64,000 bases of DNA from JAWLFI01 sp964525165 (GCA_964525165.1 CAZGGG010000007.1:1-64000); one strand, 5' to 3'; positions 28,801 through 37,668 are shown, counted from the first letter of the stretch. Made by a program: numbers and translations. Notes: generated by a model not told the origin, from the letters alone.

Positions 28801-31534
28801 CAAAAAGGTCATACAGGTGGTCTGACCAAGTGACTTTATCCGAAAGGACATCGAGTTCCCAAGAGCCCATATCTGCTGCTATTTGAGCTCTTTCTAGTTG
28901 CTCACTGTTCTGAACTAGTTTTTGTTCAGCTAGGACCCTTTCTGTTACATCTTCGTTGAAGACGGATGCTCCAATAATTTTTTGCTGACTATTGAATAAC
29001 GGATAGACGTTTACAGATACATATTTATGAATTCCTTCAGGGTCCTTGTAGTCATCCTGGTAATGTTTTTCCTGGCCCTTAAATGCTTCGTCATACCTTT
29101 GTTTCCATATGTCCCAAAGTTCTACGGGAAAGGTCTCCAAGGCACTTAGGTTGGTACCTACTTTAAGTTCAATATTGAAAAAATGTTTGAATTGTTCCTT
29201 GAAGGTTTCGTTCAAAGCTAATAATTCATAGTTCTTATTGACAGCAAATATTTCATGGTGATTGCTATCCATGATTTCTTGAAGCTGCACCTCGGATTCA
29301 ATGAGTGCTTCTTTGGTCAAAACCTGATCGGTGATGTCTGTACGAATAGCAAAGTATTCAACAATGACTCCGTCCTCATTGGTTCTGGGCACTATGGCTG
29401 TTTGCACCCAATATAGAGCTCCGCTTTTTGTTTTATTACAAATCCGACCTCTCCAGATTTTACCACTCTTAATGGTGTCCCATAATTTTTTAAAAAAAAG
29501 ACTGTCATGAAATCCGGAGTTTATCACTCTATGCGTATATCCTACTAATTCGTTTCGAGCATATCCGCTAATCTCAACAAACTTCTCATTCGCATAGGTG
29601 ATTTTCCCTTTTGGATCTGTGATAGATATAATAGAGTGTTGATCAAAAGCATATTGGAGGAACTCAAAGTCCTTCTGTTTTGACATCAATTCTGTGATAT
29701 CTCTAGCAATAGATTGCAGATAGATCAACTCTCCATTGTTATTATAGATGGGCCCTCCATGAGCTTGGTACCATTTATACTTTCCGTTTTTAGTCTTTAC
29801 CCGGTAGGGTTGAGATATTTTCTCACCTTCGTTCTGAACGGATTCAGCAATGGATTCAGTAACATAATCTACATCTTCCGGATGAATAAGGTCCAAAATG
29901 TCCAGATCAAGAAATTCTTCAACGGAATAGCCTAATTGATGCGTTACTTGCTCAGAAATATAAAGGATCTTCCCTTCCGTATTAATTGTGAAGATCAAAT
30001 CATAGCTGTTCTGGATGAGGTTTTGATAAACTGCTTCCTTTTCTTCCAGCTGATGGCTTAGGTCCACTTCCTTTGAAATGTTTCGAGCCACTGCAATCAC
30101 TAATTTCTGATCCGGTAATTCAACGATTTTGGTACTTACCAGTGCATGTCGTTCACTTCCGTCTTTATGAGAGAAAATAAGGTTGAAGTCTTGCAAATCT
30201 CTATGTTCTTGCAGCGCAATTTGCAAGTCTTTAATGCCTTGTCCTTCTTTGAGCATCTTGACATCAAAAGAAGACTGACCAACAATTTCTTCATCGGTAT
30301 AGCCGGTTAGTCTGAGGAATTCGCTATTCGCATCAAGGATGTCTCCGGTATAGTAATCGGTTACTAGAATGGGGTCCGGGCTGGTGCTGAATAAATTTTT
30401 ATAAATCTTCTCACTTCGGGCTAAATCAGATTTGAGTTTTAAATTCTCCGATATATTACGGCTGATAAAAATCCAAAACGTACGTTTCTGTTCTTTTATT
30501 TTAGAAATACTGGACTCGATGGGCGTATAGAATTTTTCCTTATTGAGCAGCCGATATTGTGTGGTAATGGATTCCCCATAATCCATAGATTTGAGTTTTT
30601 GTTCTAACTCAAACTTGTCTTCAGGATGCACTAAAGAAAGGTAGTTACCATCTTTTATTTTTTGGGTATTCGCTTTACCAAGGAAGGAAGAGGAAGAAGC
30701 GGAACTATGAACGACTTTAAAGCTATAGTCAAATAAGATGACCATATCCTTTATATTTTCATAAATCAAGCGCTGCACAAACTGTTCTTTTTCGAGTCGG
30801 GTCTGTGCCTTTATAAGCTCTGTCCGTTCATATCCAATACATAGTATTTCCTTGGGCTCTTCGTTGGCATCAAATAGTGCTTTAAATTCCCATGTAGTAG
30901 TAATGATGCCCTCTCCGGTGGGAGAAGGTTTGTCGAGGTCAATATTTACAATCTGCCCCGGATTGCTCAAGCACCTCTCTACGGCTTCAAATGTTTTTTT
31001 ATGATCCTTAGGAAGAATGTGTTCCATAGAATTTACCCCTATGACATTTTGATGGGGCTGTATAAAAGTATCCAAGAAACTTTGGTTACAGTATGTATAT
31101 CTTCCTTCGGTGTCTGTTCTTACCACATAGGCTTTGATGGTGTCTAGAAAACCTCTTAGATCATACAGTGGCTCCTGATTTTCGGAGATGACATCTGCAG
31201 TTGTGGAACTCTTAACCTGATGCGCTAAATGAATGTACTTTTTAGGGGACGATTGGAAGGTTGCAAAACTCAATAGGCAGGCCTCCGCAGGCAGTTGGAT
31301 GGAAGATGTTTGAGGGCCTGAATATTGAATAATGAGCTTAAAACAATTTTGACTATACAAAACTGTGTCAGGTAGGTCCAAGAGCTTATCCGCATCTACA
31401 ACTAAGACAGAATGGGCTTTTGACTTGGAAAGAGCCATCAAGGAAGAGGCCTCCTTATGTACCTCCAGATCTAATGAATTGTCTGATGACAATAATTCCA
31501 GACAATCTTTCTGATTTCCAAAATAATGTATCAT
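25859..31534 (-). CDS. giant multi-PAS signalling protein with terminal H-box but no ATPase domain
   Basis: This is a 1891-residue soluble sensor. A degenerate receiver-like segment occupies about residues 1-110. By eye about twelve PAS domains follow, many ending in the DIT or N(V/I)T PAC motif. One GAF-like domain sits near residue 1010-1170. One PAS has NPRILQGED where LOV photoreceptors have NCRFLQ, so the flavin-binding Cys is absent. The C-terminus has a HisKA-like helix, EIAWMQSHVVRAPLSRIMGL, then about 60 residues and the stop. No N, G1 or G2 ATP-binding boxes follow, so it cannot autophosphorylate alone. It may lend its His to another kinase. It lies 32 bp after the cytochrome peroxidase gene. 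Confidence 0.85.
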   Translation of the reverse strand: MIHYFGNQKDCLELLSSDNSLDLEVHKEASSLMALSKSKAHSVLVVDADKLLDLPDTVLYSQNCFKLIIQYSGPQTSSIQLPAEACLLSFATFQSSPKKYIHLAHQVKSSTTADVISENQEPLYDLRGFLDTIKAYVVRTDTEGRYTYCNQSFLDTFIQPHQNVIGVNSMEHILPKDHKKTFEAVERCLSNPGQIVNIDLDKPSPTGEGIITTTWEFKALFDANEEPKEILCIGYERTELIKAQTRLEKEQFVQRLIYENIKDMVILFDYSFKVVHSSASSSSFLGKANTQKIKDGNYLSLVHPEDKFELEQKLKSMDYGESITTQYRLLNKEKFYTPIESSISKIKEQKRTFWIFISRNISENLKLKSDLARSEKIYKNLFSTSPDPILVTDYYTGDILDANSEFLRLTGYTDEEIVGQSSFDVKMLKEGQGIKDLQIALQEHRDLQDFNLIFSHKDGSERHALVSTKIVELPDQKLVIAVARNISKEVDLSHQLEEKEAVYQNLIQNSYDLIFTINTEGKILYISEQVTHQLGYSVEEFLDLDILDLIHPEDVDYVTESIAESVQNEGEKISQPYRVKTKNGKYKWYQAHGGPIYNNNGELIYLQSIARDITELMSKQKDFEFLQYAFDQHSIISITDPKGKITYANEKFVEISGYARNELVGYTHRVINSGFHDSLFFKKLWDTIKSGKIWRGRICNKTKSGALYWVQTAIVPRTNEDGVIVEYFAIRTDITDQVLTKEALIESEVQLQEIMDSNHHEIFAVNKNYELLALNETFKEQFKHFFNIELKVGTNLSALETFPVELWDIWKQRYDEAFKGQEKHYQDDYKDPEGIHKYVSVNVYPLFNSQQKIIGASVFNEDVTERVLAEQKLVQNSEQLERAQIAADMGSWELDVLSDKVTWSDHLYDLFEVPHGTPLNFQDTVELFGEKDAIALQQKVANSIAQNVPYSILLTLNSQSGHVKYIEAKGFPQSDSNEKVTRLIGTAQNVTSKEKAKRRITAQKDQMTFLSEFAFELSKLTNEESMHSYAAHALFKLFERKATIVVNLYSHEEASVYVKALRLESGLDELIKEWNLQSIIDQPFEVNQNLVRIFDQREIVQVEDQIWAIFESFSWSLPQDSLSSLRELKVKGIPLVFSNKTVGNILLVYKQDIPEINDTILESFAAQYALSITHQKAHDELKASKEYNQLALEGAQLGTWDLNLQSQNIMLDPNWINKLGFEIKVGEEISKEEWTKFIFPEDLPTIQNSLDEMRSGVEYELDLEIRIVGKNDQLLWVYCKGKKVNIGRQEILIGTMLDITDLKSREEQLLLFESIIKNTNDSILVTKSNIEKPGPTIVYANQALCDLSGYSLSELVGNNPRILQGEDTNRPTLDRIHDDLLKGRKSHNELLNYTKEGTPYWIDINIVPLKDADGTITHFIAVERDITEKKKRELELKDALMRFNLATKANAIGIWDFNVQKNYLKWDDNMFALYDVPKDEFDFTFNSWRQRVHPDDIERTEANFNRSVQSEKEFTDEFRIVCRDGSIKYLSAYSTVVRNDQGDAIRIVGINLDITSTKDAERKYKEALIEKNEILEALNEGFFSFSQVGKITQWNRAAEQITHIQREEALDKPFHQLSFLSNGDQLKEEILKANQSQKVSSLRGYLNDSLNKWLEATIYPTDHSTAVFFSDISELREKELELERTKENREVLINTTNDLIWSVDRDLKILSANDAFHESFARYEVNDDLELKEIQNAIPDRMPVHLKKIWLDLYDRALSGETLEETISFNMNEDVQKVIHNVSLYPITENDSITGVACYSKDVTSQVNMMHALKERNENLKEIAWMQSHVVRAPLSRIMGLVELFEVENQVEAPSLNIEKILEYIKVSAEELDQVIHDITDRTYEANQPDS

Positions 31535-31566
31535 AAAGCATAGGAGTGTACCTCCAAGTTACGCAA

Positions 31567-32775
31567 TTATCTCATAAAAGGATTTGAATATTTTTCATCC
31601 GTTAAGACTTTGTAATCTGTAAGGGTATGTAAAAAATCAATAAGTGCAGATTTGTCCTCCGGAGATAAATTGAGGCGAATAGGCTTGCCTTCGCCATCTT
31701 TTAAAGGTGCAGATAATTGAGGATGAGCTTGAATCCCATTATTATAGTGATCGATAACCTCCTCTAAAGACTGCAAACTTCCATTATGCATATAGGGAGC
31801 TGTAAGAGCAATGTCTCTTAAACTAGGTACCTTGAAAGCTCCTATCATCTGAGGATCTTCGGGGAAAGTTTCAAAAGCTCCTTTATCCTGTCCTGAGTCC
31901 AATTTTAGCCCATTATTAAAGGGCCCTGGATTTGCATTGGTGAAAGCCTCAGTATTGTGGCAAGCAATACATCCTGCGCCCCCCAGGCTTACAGGTTTTA
32001 AAAATAATTCTTTGCCTCTGTTTTCTGATTCCGTAAAATTTGGAAATGGGTGTAATACCCTTTCTACCTGAGCTCTGCCCTGATCATATTTAGATTCGAA
32101 ACTCACAATGGAACGGACAAATTGGGCAATCGCTTTGGAAATCCGTTCTTCCTTGATTTCATCTGATCCAAAGGCTTGGATAAATAATGAGTCATAATAG
32201 GGCAGTCGCTCGATAATTTCCTTCAGTTCTTCAAGGCTTAAGCCCATCTCGATAGGGTCTTGGAAAGGTTCCAATACTTGCTCTTCCAAAGTAGTGGCTC
32301 TTTCATCCCAAAAGAATCTTCCTCTCTGATAGAACCGTGCATTAACAAGGTTCATGGAGTGTCTGGGTGTCAAGTCTCCATTAAAACCTATTGAAAACTG
32401 AGCATCATCGCTAAACCCCAGGGCTTGCTTGTGGCAGCTCGCGCAGGAGATGGTTCCATTCCGGCTGAGGTTGGTATCATAAAACAGTACACGACCTAGT
32501 GTCGCCCCTTCATCTGTTATAGGATTATCCAAGGGGGTATTATCTATGTCCGTTACTGAATTTGGGAACGGTCCGGGAACATAAGTAGTAAAATGCTCAG
32601 GTAACTCAATATCTGCGTATTCAAAGAGCTCATGAGGTAATTCGGGCGGAGATGGATTTAAATGATCAAAAATGGATGGATTTTCAGCTGCATCATTACA
32701 AGCTAAGAAAGTAATAAGAAAGGCACTTAAAATGAGCTTGAAAGCTTCAGTTTTTTTTCGACGACTTGGGGGCAT
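31567..32775 (-). CDS. dihaem cytochrome c peroxidase (CcpA/MauG family) lipoprotein
   Basis: The signal ends in ITFLAC with a likely lipidated C26. Two c-type haem motifs are C111-x2-C114-H115 and C269-x2-C272-H273. The segments GRVLFYDTNLSRNGTISCASCH and PSLRDIALTAPYMHNGSL are typical of the family. The enzymes reduce hydrogen peroxide with electrons from small cytochromes; MauG-like members instead oxidise protein cofactors. The small gene at 32785 lies 9 bp upstream, which suggests an operon. Confidence 0.93.
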   Translation of the reverse strand: MPPSRRKKTEAFKLILSAFLITFLACNDAAENPSIFDHLNPSPPELPHELFEYADIELPEHFTTYVPGPFPNSVTDIDNTPLDNPITDEGATLGRVLFYDTNLSRNGTISCASCHKQALGFSDDAQFSIGFNGDLTPRHSMNLVNARFYQRGRFFWDERATTLEEQVLEPFQDPIEMGLSLEELKEIIERLPYYDSLFIQAFGSDEIKEERISKAIAQFVRSIVSFESKYDQGRAQVERVLHPFPNFTESENRGKELFLKPVSLGGAGCIACHNTEAFTNANPGPFNNGLKLDSGQDKGAFETFPEDPQMIGAFKVPSLRDIALTAPYMHNGSLQSLEEVIDHYNNGIQAHPQLSAPLKDGEGKPIRLNLSPEDKSALIDFLHTLTDYKVLTDEKYSNPFMR

Positions 32776-32784
32776 ATGATGGGA

Positions 32785-33159
32785 TTAAAGTTGGTCCAAT
32801 ATGCGATCACGGCTCATATTTATGATTCTTTTTTTATACTCTTTTTCTGAGCTTTTGAATAGGTCGTATTCTTCGGAAGTCAATAAGCCGATAATCAACC
32901 CTAAAATAAAGTTTCTTAAGTTTTTATCCTTTTCAAAACTATTGTGCACAATTGCAGTTAATTCGCTTTCTGATTTATTAGATACTTTGACCTTATGGAT
33001 TTTCAAGTATTGCTGGTAAACTTTTAGGAGTAAGTTATTTTGGTATTTTAGGATAGGACGCAAGACCTCGTTTTGGAAAAGTTCCACTTGTTTGGTTCCA
33101 TCAGCTTTGGTAATTGACGCAATGTCAGGTCTGAGATCTTTTATGTTTTTTCTGAGCAT
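32785..33159 (-). CDS. conserved small cytoplasmic protein of unknown function
   Basis: The 124-residue, mostly helical, charged protein has no signal peptide. The pattern EVLRPILKYQNNLLLKVYQQYL then NFILGLIIGLLTSEEYDLF matches a family I recall as widespread in Bacteroidota and sometimes labelled glyoxalase. I see no glyoxalase metal ligands here and would not use that name. It is 39 bp downstream of the haemolysin III gene and 9 bp upstream of the peroxidase gene, all in one direction. Confidence 0.7.
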   Translation of the reverse strand: MLRKNIKDLRPDIASITKADGTKQVELFQNEVLRPILKYQNNLLLKVYQQYLKIHKVKVSNKSESELTAIVHNSFEKDKNLRNFILGLIIGLLTSEEYDLFKSSEKEYKKRIINMSRDRILDQL

Positions 33160-33198
33160 AGACTTGATTTCCCCTTATCCCTGTTTTCTGACCCTTAT

Positions 33199-33831
33199 TT
33201 AAAAAAGCCATAGAATACTAAAATAATGAAAAATTGTTCCCGCGAGCACAAAGCCATGCCAAATGGAGTGGTTGTAGGGTATTTTATGATTGGTATAGAA
33301 GATAGTACCCAAAGTATAGGCGAGCCCTCCTAAAAGTAAGAACCATAGGGTCGTGGCGTTACTTAATTGGATAAAGCTACTGATATCAAAAAGAATGAAC
33401 CACCCCATAAATAAGTAGAGCATTAAGCTGAACCATTTATACCTGTTCAAAAAGAAAATTTTGTAAAGTGTTCCTAAAAATGCGAGTATCCAAACTGCGG
33501 TGAGAATGAAAAACCCAGAGTTTTGTTCGAGCACAATGAGTGTAAAAGGCGTATAAGTGCCGGCAATCAAATAGTAGATGGCAATATGATCAAACCGCTG
33601 CAGCGCTAAAGAATCTTCCTTTTTGCGGAAGCTATACAAGTGATACACTGTGGAGGCGGTATATAATAGAATCATGCTCAGGGAAAAGCATATGATGGCA
33701 GCCAAATGCAATGAGGATTCTTTTTGGAAAGCCAAATAGATTAAATAAGTAGCACCCAATACACTTAATAGAACTCCTAGCGCGTGGGTCACAACATTCC
33801 AAAATTCTTCATTATTCAAATGTTTTCTCAT
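33199..33831 (-). CDS. haemolysin III / PAQR family membrane protein
   Basis: The 210-residue protein has seven predicted membrane segments. The PAQR/HlyIII conserved residues are visible: THALG near the N-terminus, DHIAIYYLIAGTYTPF in the middle and HSIWHGFVLAGTIFHYFSI at the C-terminus. The His/Asp set is thought to bind zinc and suggests a membrane hydrolase fold. The haemolysin name is historical; no toxin role is implied. It is the first of several same-strand genes running to the multi-PAS gene. Confidence 0.92.
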   Translation of the reverse strand: MRKHLNNEEFWNVVTHALGVLLSVLGATYLIYLAFQKESSLHLAAIICFSLSMILLYTASTVYHLYSFRKKEDSLALQRFDHIAIYYLIAGTYTPFTLIVLEQNSGFFILTAVWILAFLGTLYKIFFLNRYKWFSLMLYLFMGWFILFDISSFIQLSNATTLWFLLLGGLAYTLGTIFYTNHKIPYNHSIWHGFVLAGTIFHYFSILWLF

Positions 33832-33963
33832 ATATATTGAACGCTGGATGCCTGAGTGAGTTGTTGCCTTATCCTAATTTTCTTTAAAGTACTTTTCAGG
33901 AAATAAGATTAATGTAAAGCTTTCTCTTATATTAGAAGATATATCTACTCCTAATTTTACAGC

Positions 33964-35091
33964 ATGAGAGCGGCGCTTTATGTTTGGAAAAATGACGAAT
34001 GGGTTTCTTTAAATGGAAACGGCCAAGGACAGTGCGATCTGGTTTTAATCAAAGGTCATAAAGAATTACTTCAGGATGCTCATTTGCGAAAATTATTAAA
34101 GGCGCAATTTGGGGAATCAGAAAAAGTATTCATTTCAACCTCAGGTGAGTTCGGGGACATGTATATTTCTGATCACGGAGCGATCGCTACGGCTCTTTTT
34201 TTTGATCATACAAGCCTACAAATTCAAATGGCCAATATTCAAGCGTATGCTGATTCAGAAGAATTGGGCGCTTCCTTGGGGGCTAAGCTTGCAATAAGAG
34301 ATGACTTGAAATATGTCATGCTGCTTTCCGATGGAGCAGAGGTCAACGGAACGGCTCTTCTAAAAGGATTGTCCGGTGTTTTGCCGGATCGTATCCTCAT
34401 AACCGGTGGTATGGCAGGGGATATGTATGAATTTACTTCTACGATTATTGGTCATAATGACATTATAGGGCCCGGCAATTGCGCACTGATAGGCTTTTAT
34501 AATGAGTCTTTAAAAGTGAGTCATGGCTCATTTGGGGGATGGCAAAATTTTGGTCCACTCAAGCGAGTGACCCGATCCGCAAATAACGTTTTGTTTGAAA
34601 TTGATGATCATAATGCTTTGGAGCTATATAAAAAATATCTCGGACCCTATGCTGATGAATTGCCTGGTTCTGCTTTGTTGTTTCCTTTGTCCGTTGAATT
34701 GGAGGATGGGGAACAAGTGGTAAGGACAATCTTGTCTATAGATGAAGAAGAGGGTAGTATGACTTTCGCAGGTGATATCCCTCAAGGAGCAAAAGTGCGA
34801 TTCATGCGCGCAAATATTGATCGCTTGGTGGAGGCTTCTACAAGAGCCGCTGTTCAAGCTACCAGCAATTCCTCTTTTCATCCTCAATGGGCCTTTGGGG
34901 TAAGTTGTGTGGGGCGAAAACTGGTTTTAAAACATAGGGTAGATGAAGAGATAGAAGCGCTGAAGCAAGTTTTGCCTGATGATTGCCCTGTGAGTGGATT
35001 TTATTCGTATGGAGAGCTTTCTCCTGTTGAACACAGACAGCACTGTGTCTTACAGAATCAAACGATGACGGTTACTTTGTTTGCAGAATGA
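33964..35091 (+). CDS. FIST domain sensory protein
   Basis: At 375 residues it contains the FIST N-terminal domain (about 25-220, including LLSDGAEVNGTALLKGLSGVL and NCALIGFYNESLKVSHGSFGGW). The FIST C-terminal domain (about 225-365) has FMRANIDRLVEASTRAA and GFYSYGELSP. FIST proteins are predicted small-ligand sensors, probably for amino acids, coupled to signalling partners. It overlaps the following hybrid kinase gene by four bases (ATGA at 35088-35091), so the pair very likely acts together. Confidence 0.93.
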   Translation: MRAALYVWKNDEWVSLNGNGQGQCDLVLIKGHKELLQDAHLRKLLKAQFGESEKVFISTSGEFGDMYISDHGAIATALFFDHTSLQIQMANIQAYADSEELGASLGAKLAIRDDLKYVMLLSDGAEVNGTALLKGLSGVLPDRILITGGMAGDMYEFTSTIIGHNDIIGPGNCALIGFYNESLKVSHGSFGGWQNFGPLKRVTRSANNVLFEIDDHNALELYKKYLGPYADELPGSALLFPLSVELEDGEQVVRTILSIDEEEGSMTFAGDIPQGAKVRFMRANIDRLVEASTRAAVQATSNSSFHPQWAFGVSCVGRKLVLKHRVDEEIEALKQVLPDDCPVSGFYSYGELSPVEHRQHCVLQNQTMTVTLFAE

Positions 35092-36821
35092 AAGAGCAAG
35101 TCACATATCATCCTTTATTATTGAAACAGCTTAATAAATATTTGGGTGAGGCTGAGGCTCTTCCAGAGGAACTTGAAAGCTTTTTGCAAGCTGTTAATGA
35201 CTCCTATTTTGCTTATGAAAGGGACAATAAGCTTCATGAGCATGCCTTTGCGCTGGCGGAACAAGAGTATGAGGAAATCAATCAAAGGCTAGGGAATGAA
35301 ATTGAAAGAAGGGATAAAGCTGAGCAATATTCTGCTGCAAAAAATGTGTTTCTAGCCAATATCAGTCATGAAATTCGCACTCCGATGAACGCGATTTTGG
35401 GTTTGGTCAGGCAGTTACTCAAAATGGATATCCCGGATAAAGTTGAAGAATTGTTGTGGGTGGTAGAGGATGCAAGTGACCATTTGCTAGGATTGCTGAA
35501 TGACTTATTGGATGTTTCGAAGATAGAGTCGGGTAAAATTGAATTAGAAAATGTAGATTTTGACCTTATTCATACCATACAGCATTCTCTGAGTATTTTC
35601 AGACTTAAAGCAGAGGAAAAAGGTCTCTCGTTAAAAACCTCATTGCCCGTAGATCAGCCAATTTGGGTACAGGGCGATGCTTTTCGTTTTAAGCAAGTAC
35701 TCATCAACTTATTGAGTAACGCGATCAAGTTTACCGATAAAGGAATCGTTCAATTAAAGCTGGATGATCTGCAAGAATCAGAGGATACCATCCATTTCAT
35801 CTTATCTGTTTCAGATACGGGTAAAGGGATGAGTCAACGCTTTCAGAAAGAATTATTTCAAAGGTTTACGCAAGAAGATATTAGTTCTGTGCGAAAAGTT
35901 GGGGGCACAGGTCTGGGCATGACGATTACTCGTGAAATAATATACCTGATGGGTGGGGAAATCAGAGTAGATAGCGCATTGGGTCAAGGATCTACCTTCA
36001 CTATTGATTTGGAATTACCTAAAGGCAATCCATCGACAGGATCCGATGCTCAACAATCCAAATGGAGTAAAATGGATCTGCTCAAGCACAAAAGTATTCT
36101 CATTGCGGAAGATAATGCCTGGAATCAAAAAGTCTTGGAACTTTTATTGGATAAAATGAGTGCTCAATATGACATTGTATCGAATGGCCAGGAGGCTATT
36201 GAGGCCTTAAGCAGGCAGGAATATGATTTGGTTCTTATGGACGTACAGATGCCGGTCATGGACGGATATTCTGCCTCTCAGAAGATAAGAACGGAATTGC
36301 ATGACCAAACTCCGATTATTGCATTGACCGCAAGTGCGCAGAGAGGAGAACGCGAAAAGTGCATTCGATTTGGAATGAATGATTATTTATCAAAACCATT
36401 CACAGAAGAAGAGCTGAAAGCCACTATTTTTAAGAATATTTCATTAGATTCAAACTCAACAGAAGAAAAACCCTTAAGAGCGATGGAACAAAGTGAAGCA
36501 TTATATGACCTTCAATCGATAAGAGAATTGGCAGATGGGGATGAAGATTTTATCGAAACCATGGTGGAAATGTTCAAAGAGGAGTCGGGCAAAATGCTGG
36601 ATGAAATGAAAAGTGCATTGGCTGAGGCGAATATTGATCAAGTGGGAAAGGTGGCACATAAATTGAAGCCTACCATAGACCAGTTTGGGATCTCAAGCTT
36701 GCAAGAAGAGGTCAGGGAAATAGAGAAATATGATCGACAGGGCTCTTTGGAAGCACTCAAAGAGAAAGTAGATTCCTTTGACCAACAATTGCGAGCCATT
36801 GCATCTGAAATGACGGTATAA
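35088..36821 (+). CDS. cytoplasmic hybrid sensor histidine kinase (HisKA-HATPase-REC-Hpt)
   Basis: The 577-residue kinase has no membrane segment. The N-terminal helical part has no obvious sensor domain, fitting input from the FIST protein. The H-box NISHEIRTPMN carries H94. An N-box (INLLSNAIKF), G1 (SDTGKGM) and G2 (GGTGLGMTI) form the ATPase domain. A receiver domain has phospho-acceptor D385 in LVLMDVQMPVMDGY, and a C-terminal Hpt domain has H524 in VAHKLKP. This is a complete internal phosphorelay; the final response regulator is not in the window. Confidence 0.95.
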   Translation: MKEQVTYHPLLLKQLNKYLGEAEALPEELESFLQAVNDSYFAYERDNKLHEHAFALAEQEYEEINQRLGNEIERRDKAEQYSAAKNVFLANISHEIRTPMNAILGLVRQLLKMDIPDKVEELLWVVEDASDHLLGLLNDLLDVSKIESGKIELENVDFDLIHTIQHSLSIFRLKAEEKGLSLKTSLPVDQPIWVQGDAFRFKQVLINLLSNAIKFTDKGIVQLKLDDLQESEDTIHFILSVSDTGKGMSQRFQKELFQRFTQEDISSVRKVGGTGLGMTITREIIYLMGGEIRVDSALGQGSTFTIDLELPKGNPSTGSDAQQSKWSKMDLLKHKSILIAEDNAWNQKVLELLLDKMSAQYDIVSNGQEAIEALSRQEYDLVLMDVQMPVMDGYSASQKIRTELHDQTPIIALTASAQRGEREKCIRFGMNDYLSKPFTEEELKATIFKNISLDSNSTEEKPLRAMEQSEALYDLQSIRELADGDEDFIETMVEMFKEESGKMLDEMKSALAEANIDQVGKVAHKLKPTIDQFGISSLQEEVREIEKYDRQGSLEALKEKVDSFDQQLRAIASEMTV

Positions 36822-36909
36822 GTCTTAATGTGGTGAATTTCAGCGATTTATGAACTAATGTATCATTTCGTTCGTTATATAGATGTATTTAGTCATAAAA
36901 TAAGATATT

Positions 36910-37275
36910 TTGGAAAAGAAGCAATACATTGAAAAAGCCCTTAGTTGGGCAAGATCGAGGAGGATATCAAATATTAAAGCAAACCTAGAAGAACAGGAGA
37001 TAGACAGGCCTAAATCCTTTGCCATGAAAGGCAAAGATAAATCTCTGGTGCCTGATATAACAGGAAATAAGTTGAGCAAGAAAATTTACGTTGAAGTTGC
37101 CTTAAAAGCAGAGAAAGTTCAAAAGGTAGTTTCAAAATGGAAATTGTTAAGTACCCTTGCTGCACGAAAAGGAGGGAAGCTATTCTTACTAGCGCCAAGA
37201 GGGCATAAAGCATTTGCGGAACGAATTTTAAAAAAATACGACTTGCCTAATGCTCAGGTCATAGCGCTTCACTGA
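36910..37275 (+). CDS. conserved protein of unknown function, TTG start
   Basis: A 121-residue basic protein. After a helical start (KALSWARSRRISNIKANLEE) comes LVPDITGNKLSKKIYVEVALK, then KWKLLSTLAARKGGKLFLLAPRGHKAFAERIL. The pattern looks like a conserved Bacteroidota family. PD followed by E-x3-K recalls nuclease-like folds but is not a clean PD-(D/E)xK motif. An in-frame TAA at 36901 and no upstream ATG mean the only full-length start is the TTG at 36910. It overlaps the convergent small membrane protein by 7 bp at the 3' ends. Confidence 0.65.
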   Translation: MEKKQYIEKALSWARSRRISNIKANLEEQEIDRPKSFAMKGKDKSLVPDITGNKLSKKIYVEVALKAEKVQKVVSKWKLLSTLAARKGGKLFLLAPRGHKAFAERILKKYDLPNAQVIALH

Positions 37276-37559
37276 TCTAAATCCTTATTATCCGGTGAAT
37301 AACTATTCCTCTGACGGCTGATCAAAGCGACAAATAATACTAAAAAGGACCCTATTAGTATAAGTGAGGTGATACTACTGCCAAATTCGAATCCCTTTGG
37401 AATGCCATTTAAATAAAAAGTACCCCATTTATAACTAATAGACCAATCCTCTTGATCAGCCGGATTAAAGCTGATCCATGCGAAAGTAATTCCCAATAAA
37501 TTGACGAATTGCCAAAAAAGGAATGTGCCAATAAGAGCCTTGATGAAAGGTATACGCAT
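37269..37559 (-). CDS. small two-helix membrane protein of unknown function
   Basis: At 96 residues it has hydrophobic segments at about 8-30 and 60-82, separated by a polar loop rich in aromatic residues (EDWSISYKWGTFYLNG). The tail is charged and polar. I recognise no family. The ATG and uninterrupted frame are plausible. It overlaps the convergent gene at 36910-37275 by seven bases. Confidence 0.5.
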   Translation of the reverse strand: MRIPFIKALIGTFLFWQFVNLLGITFAWISFNPADQEDWSISYKWGTFYLNGIPKGFEFGSSITSLILIGSFLVLFVALISRQRNSYSPDNKDLDQ

Positions 37560-37643
37560 CTTTCTTGTTTTGGGTGCTGATTCAAATTAGGGATTTTCAG
37601 TCGAATGCACAATTTATTGCTGGGCGATAAGTAATGGAAATGA

Positions 37644-37651
37644 TACATTTG
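37644..37651 (+). promoter_or_regulatory. putative -7 element TACATTTG upstream of trpS
   Basis: The site exactly matches TAnnTTTG and lies 17 bp before the ATG. A TTG at 37617-37619 could be the -33 element, but the 24-bp spacing is longer than usual. Confidence 0.35.
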
Positions 37652-37668
37652 CTGAGAATTTGTTTACA

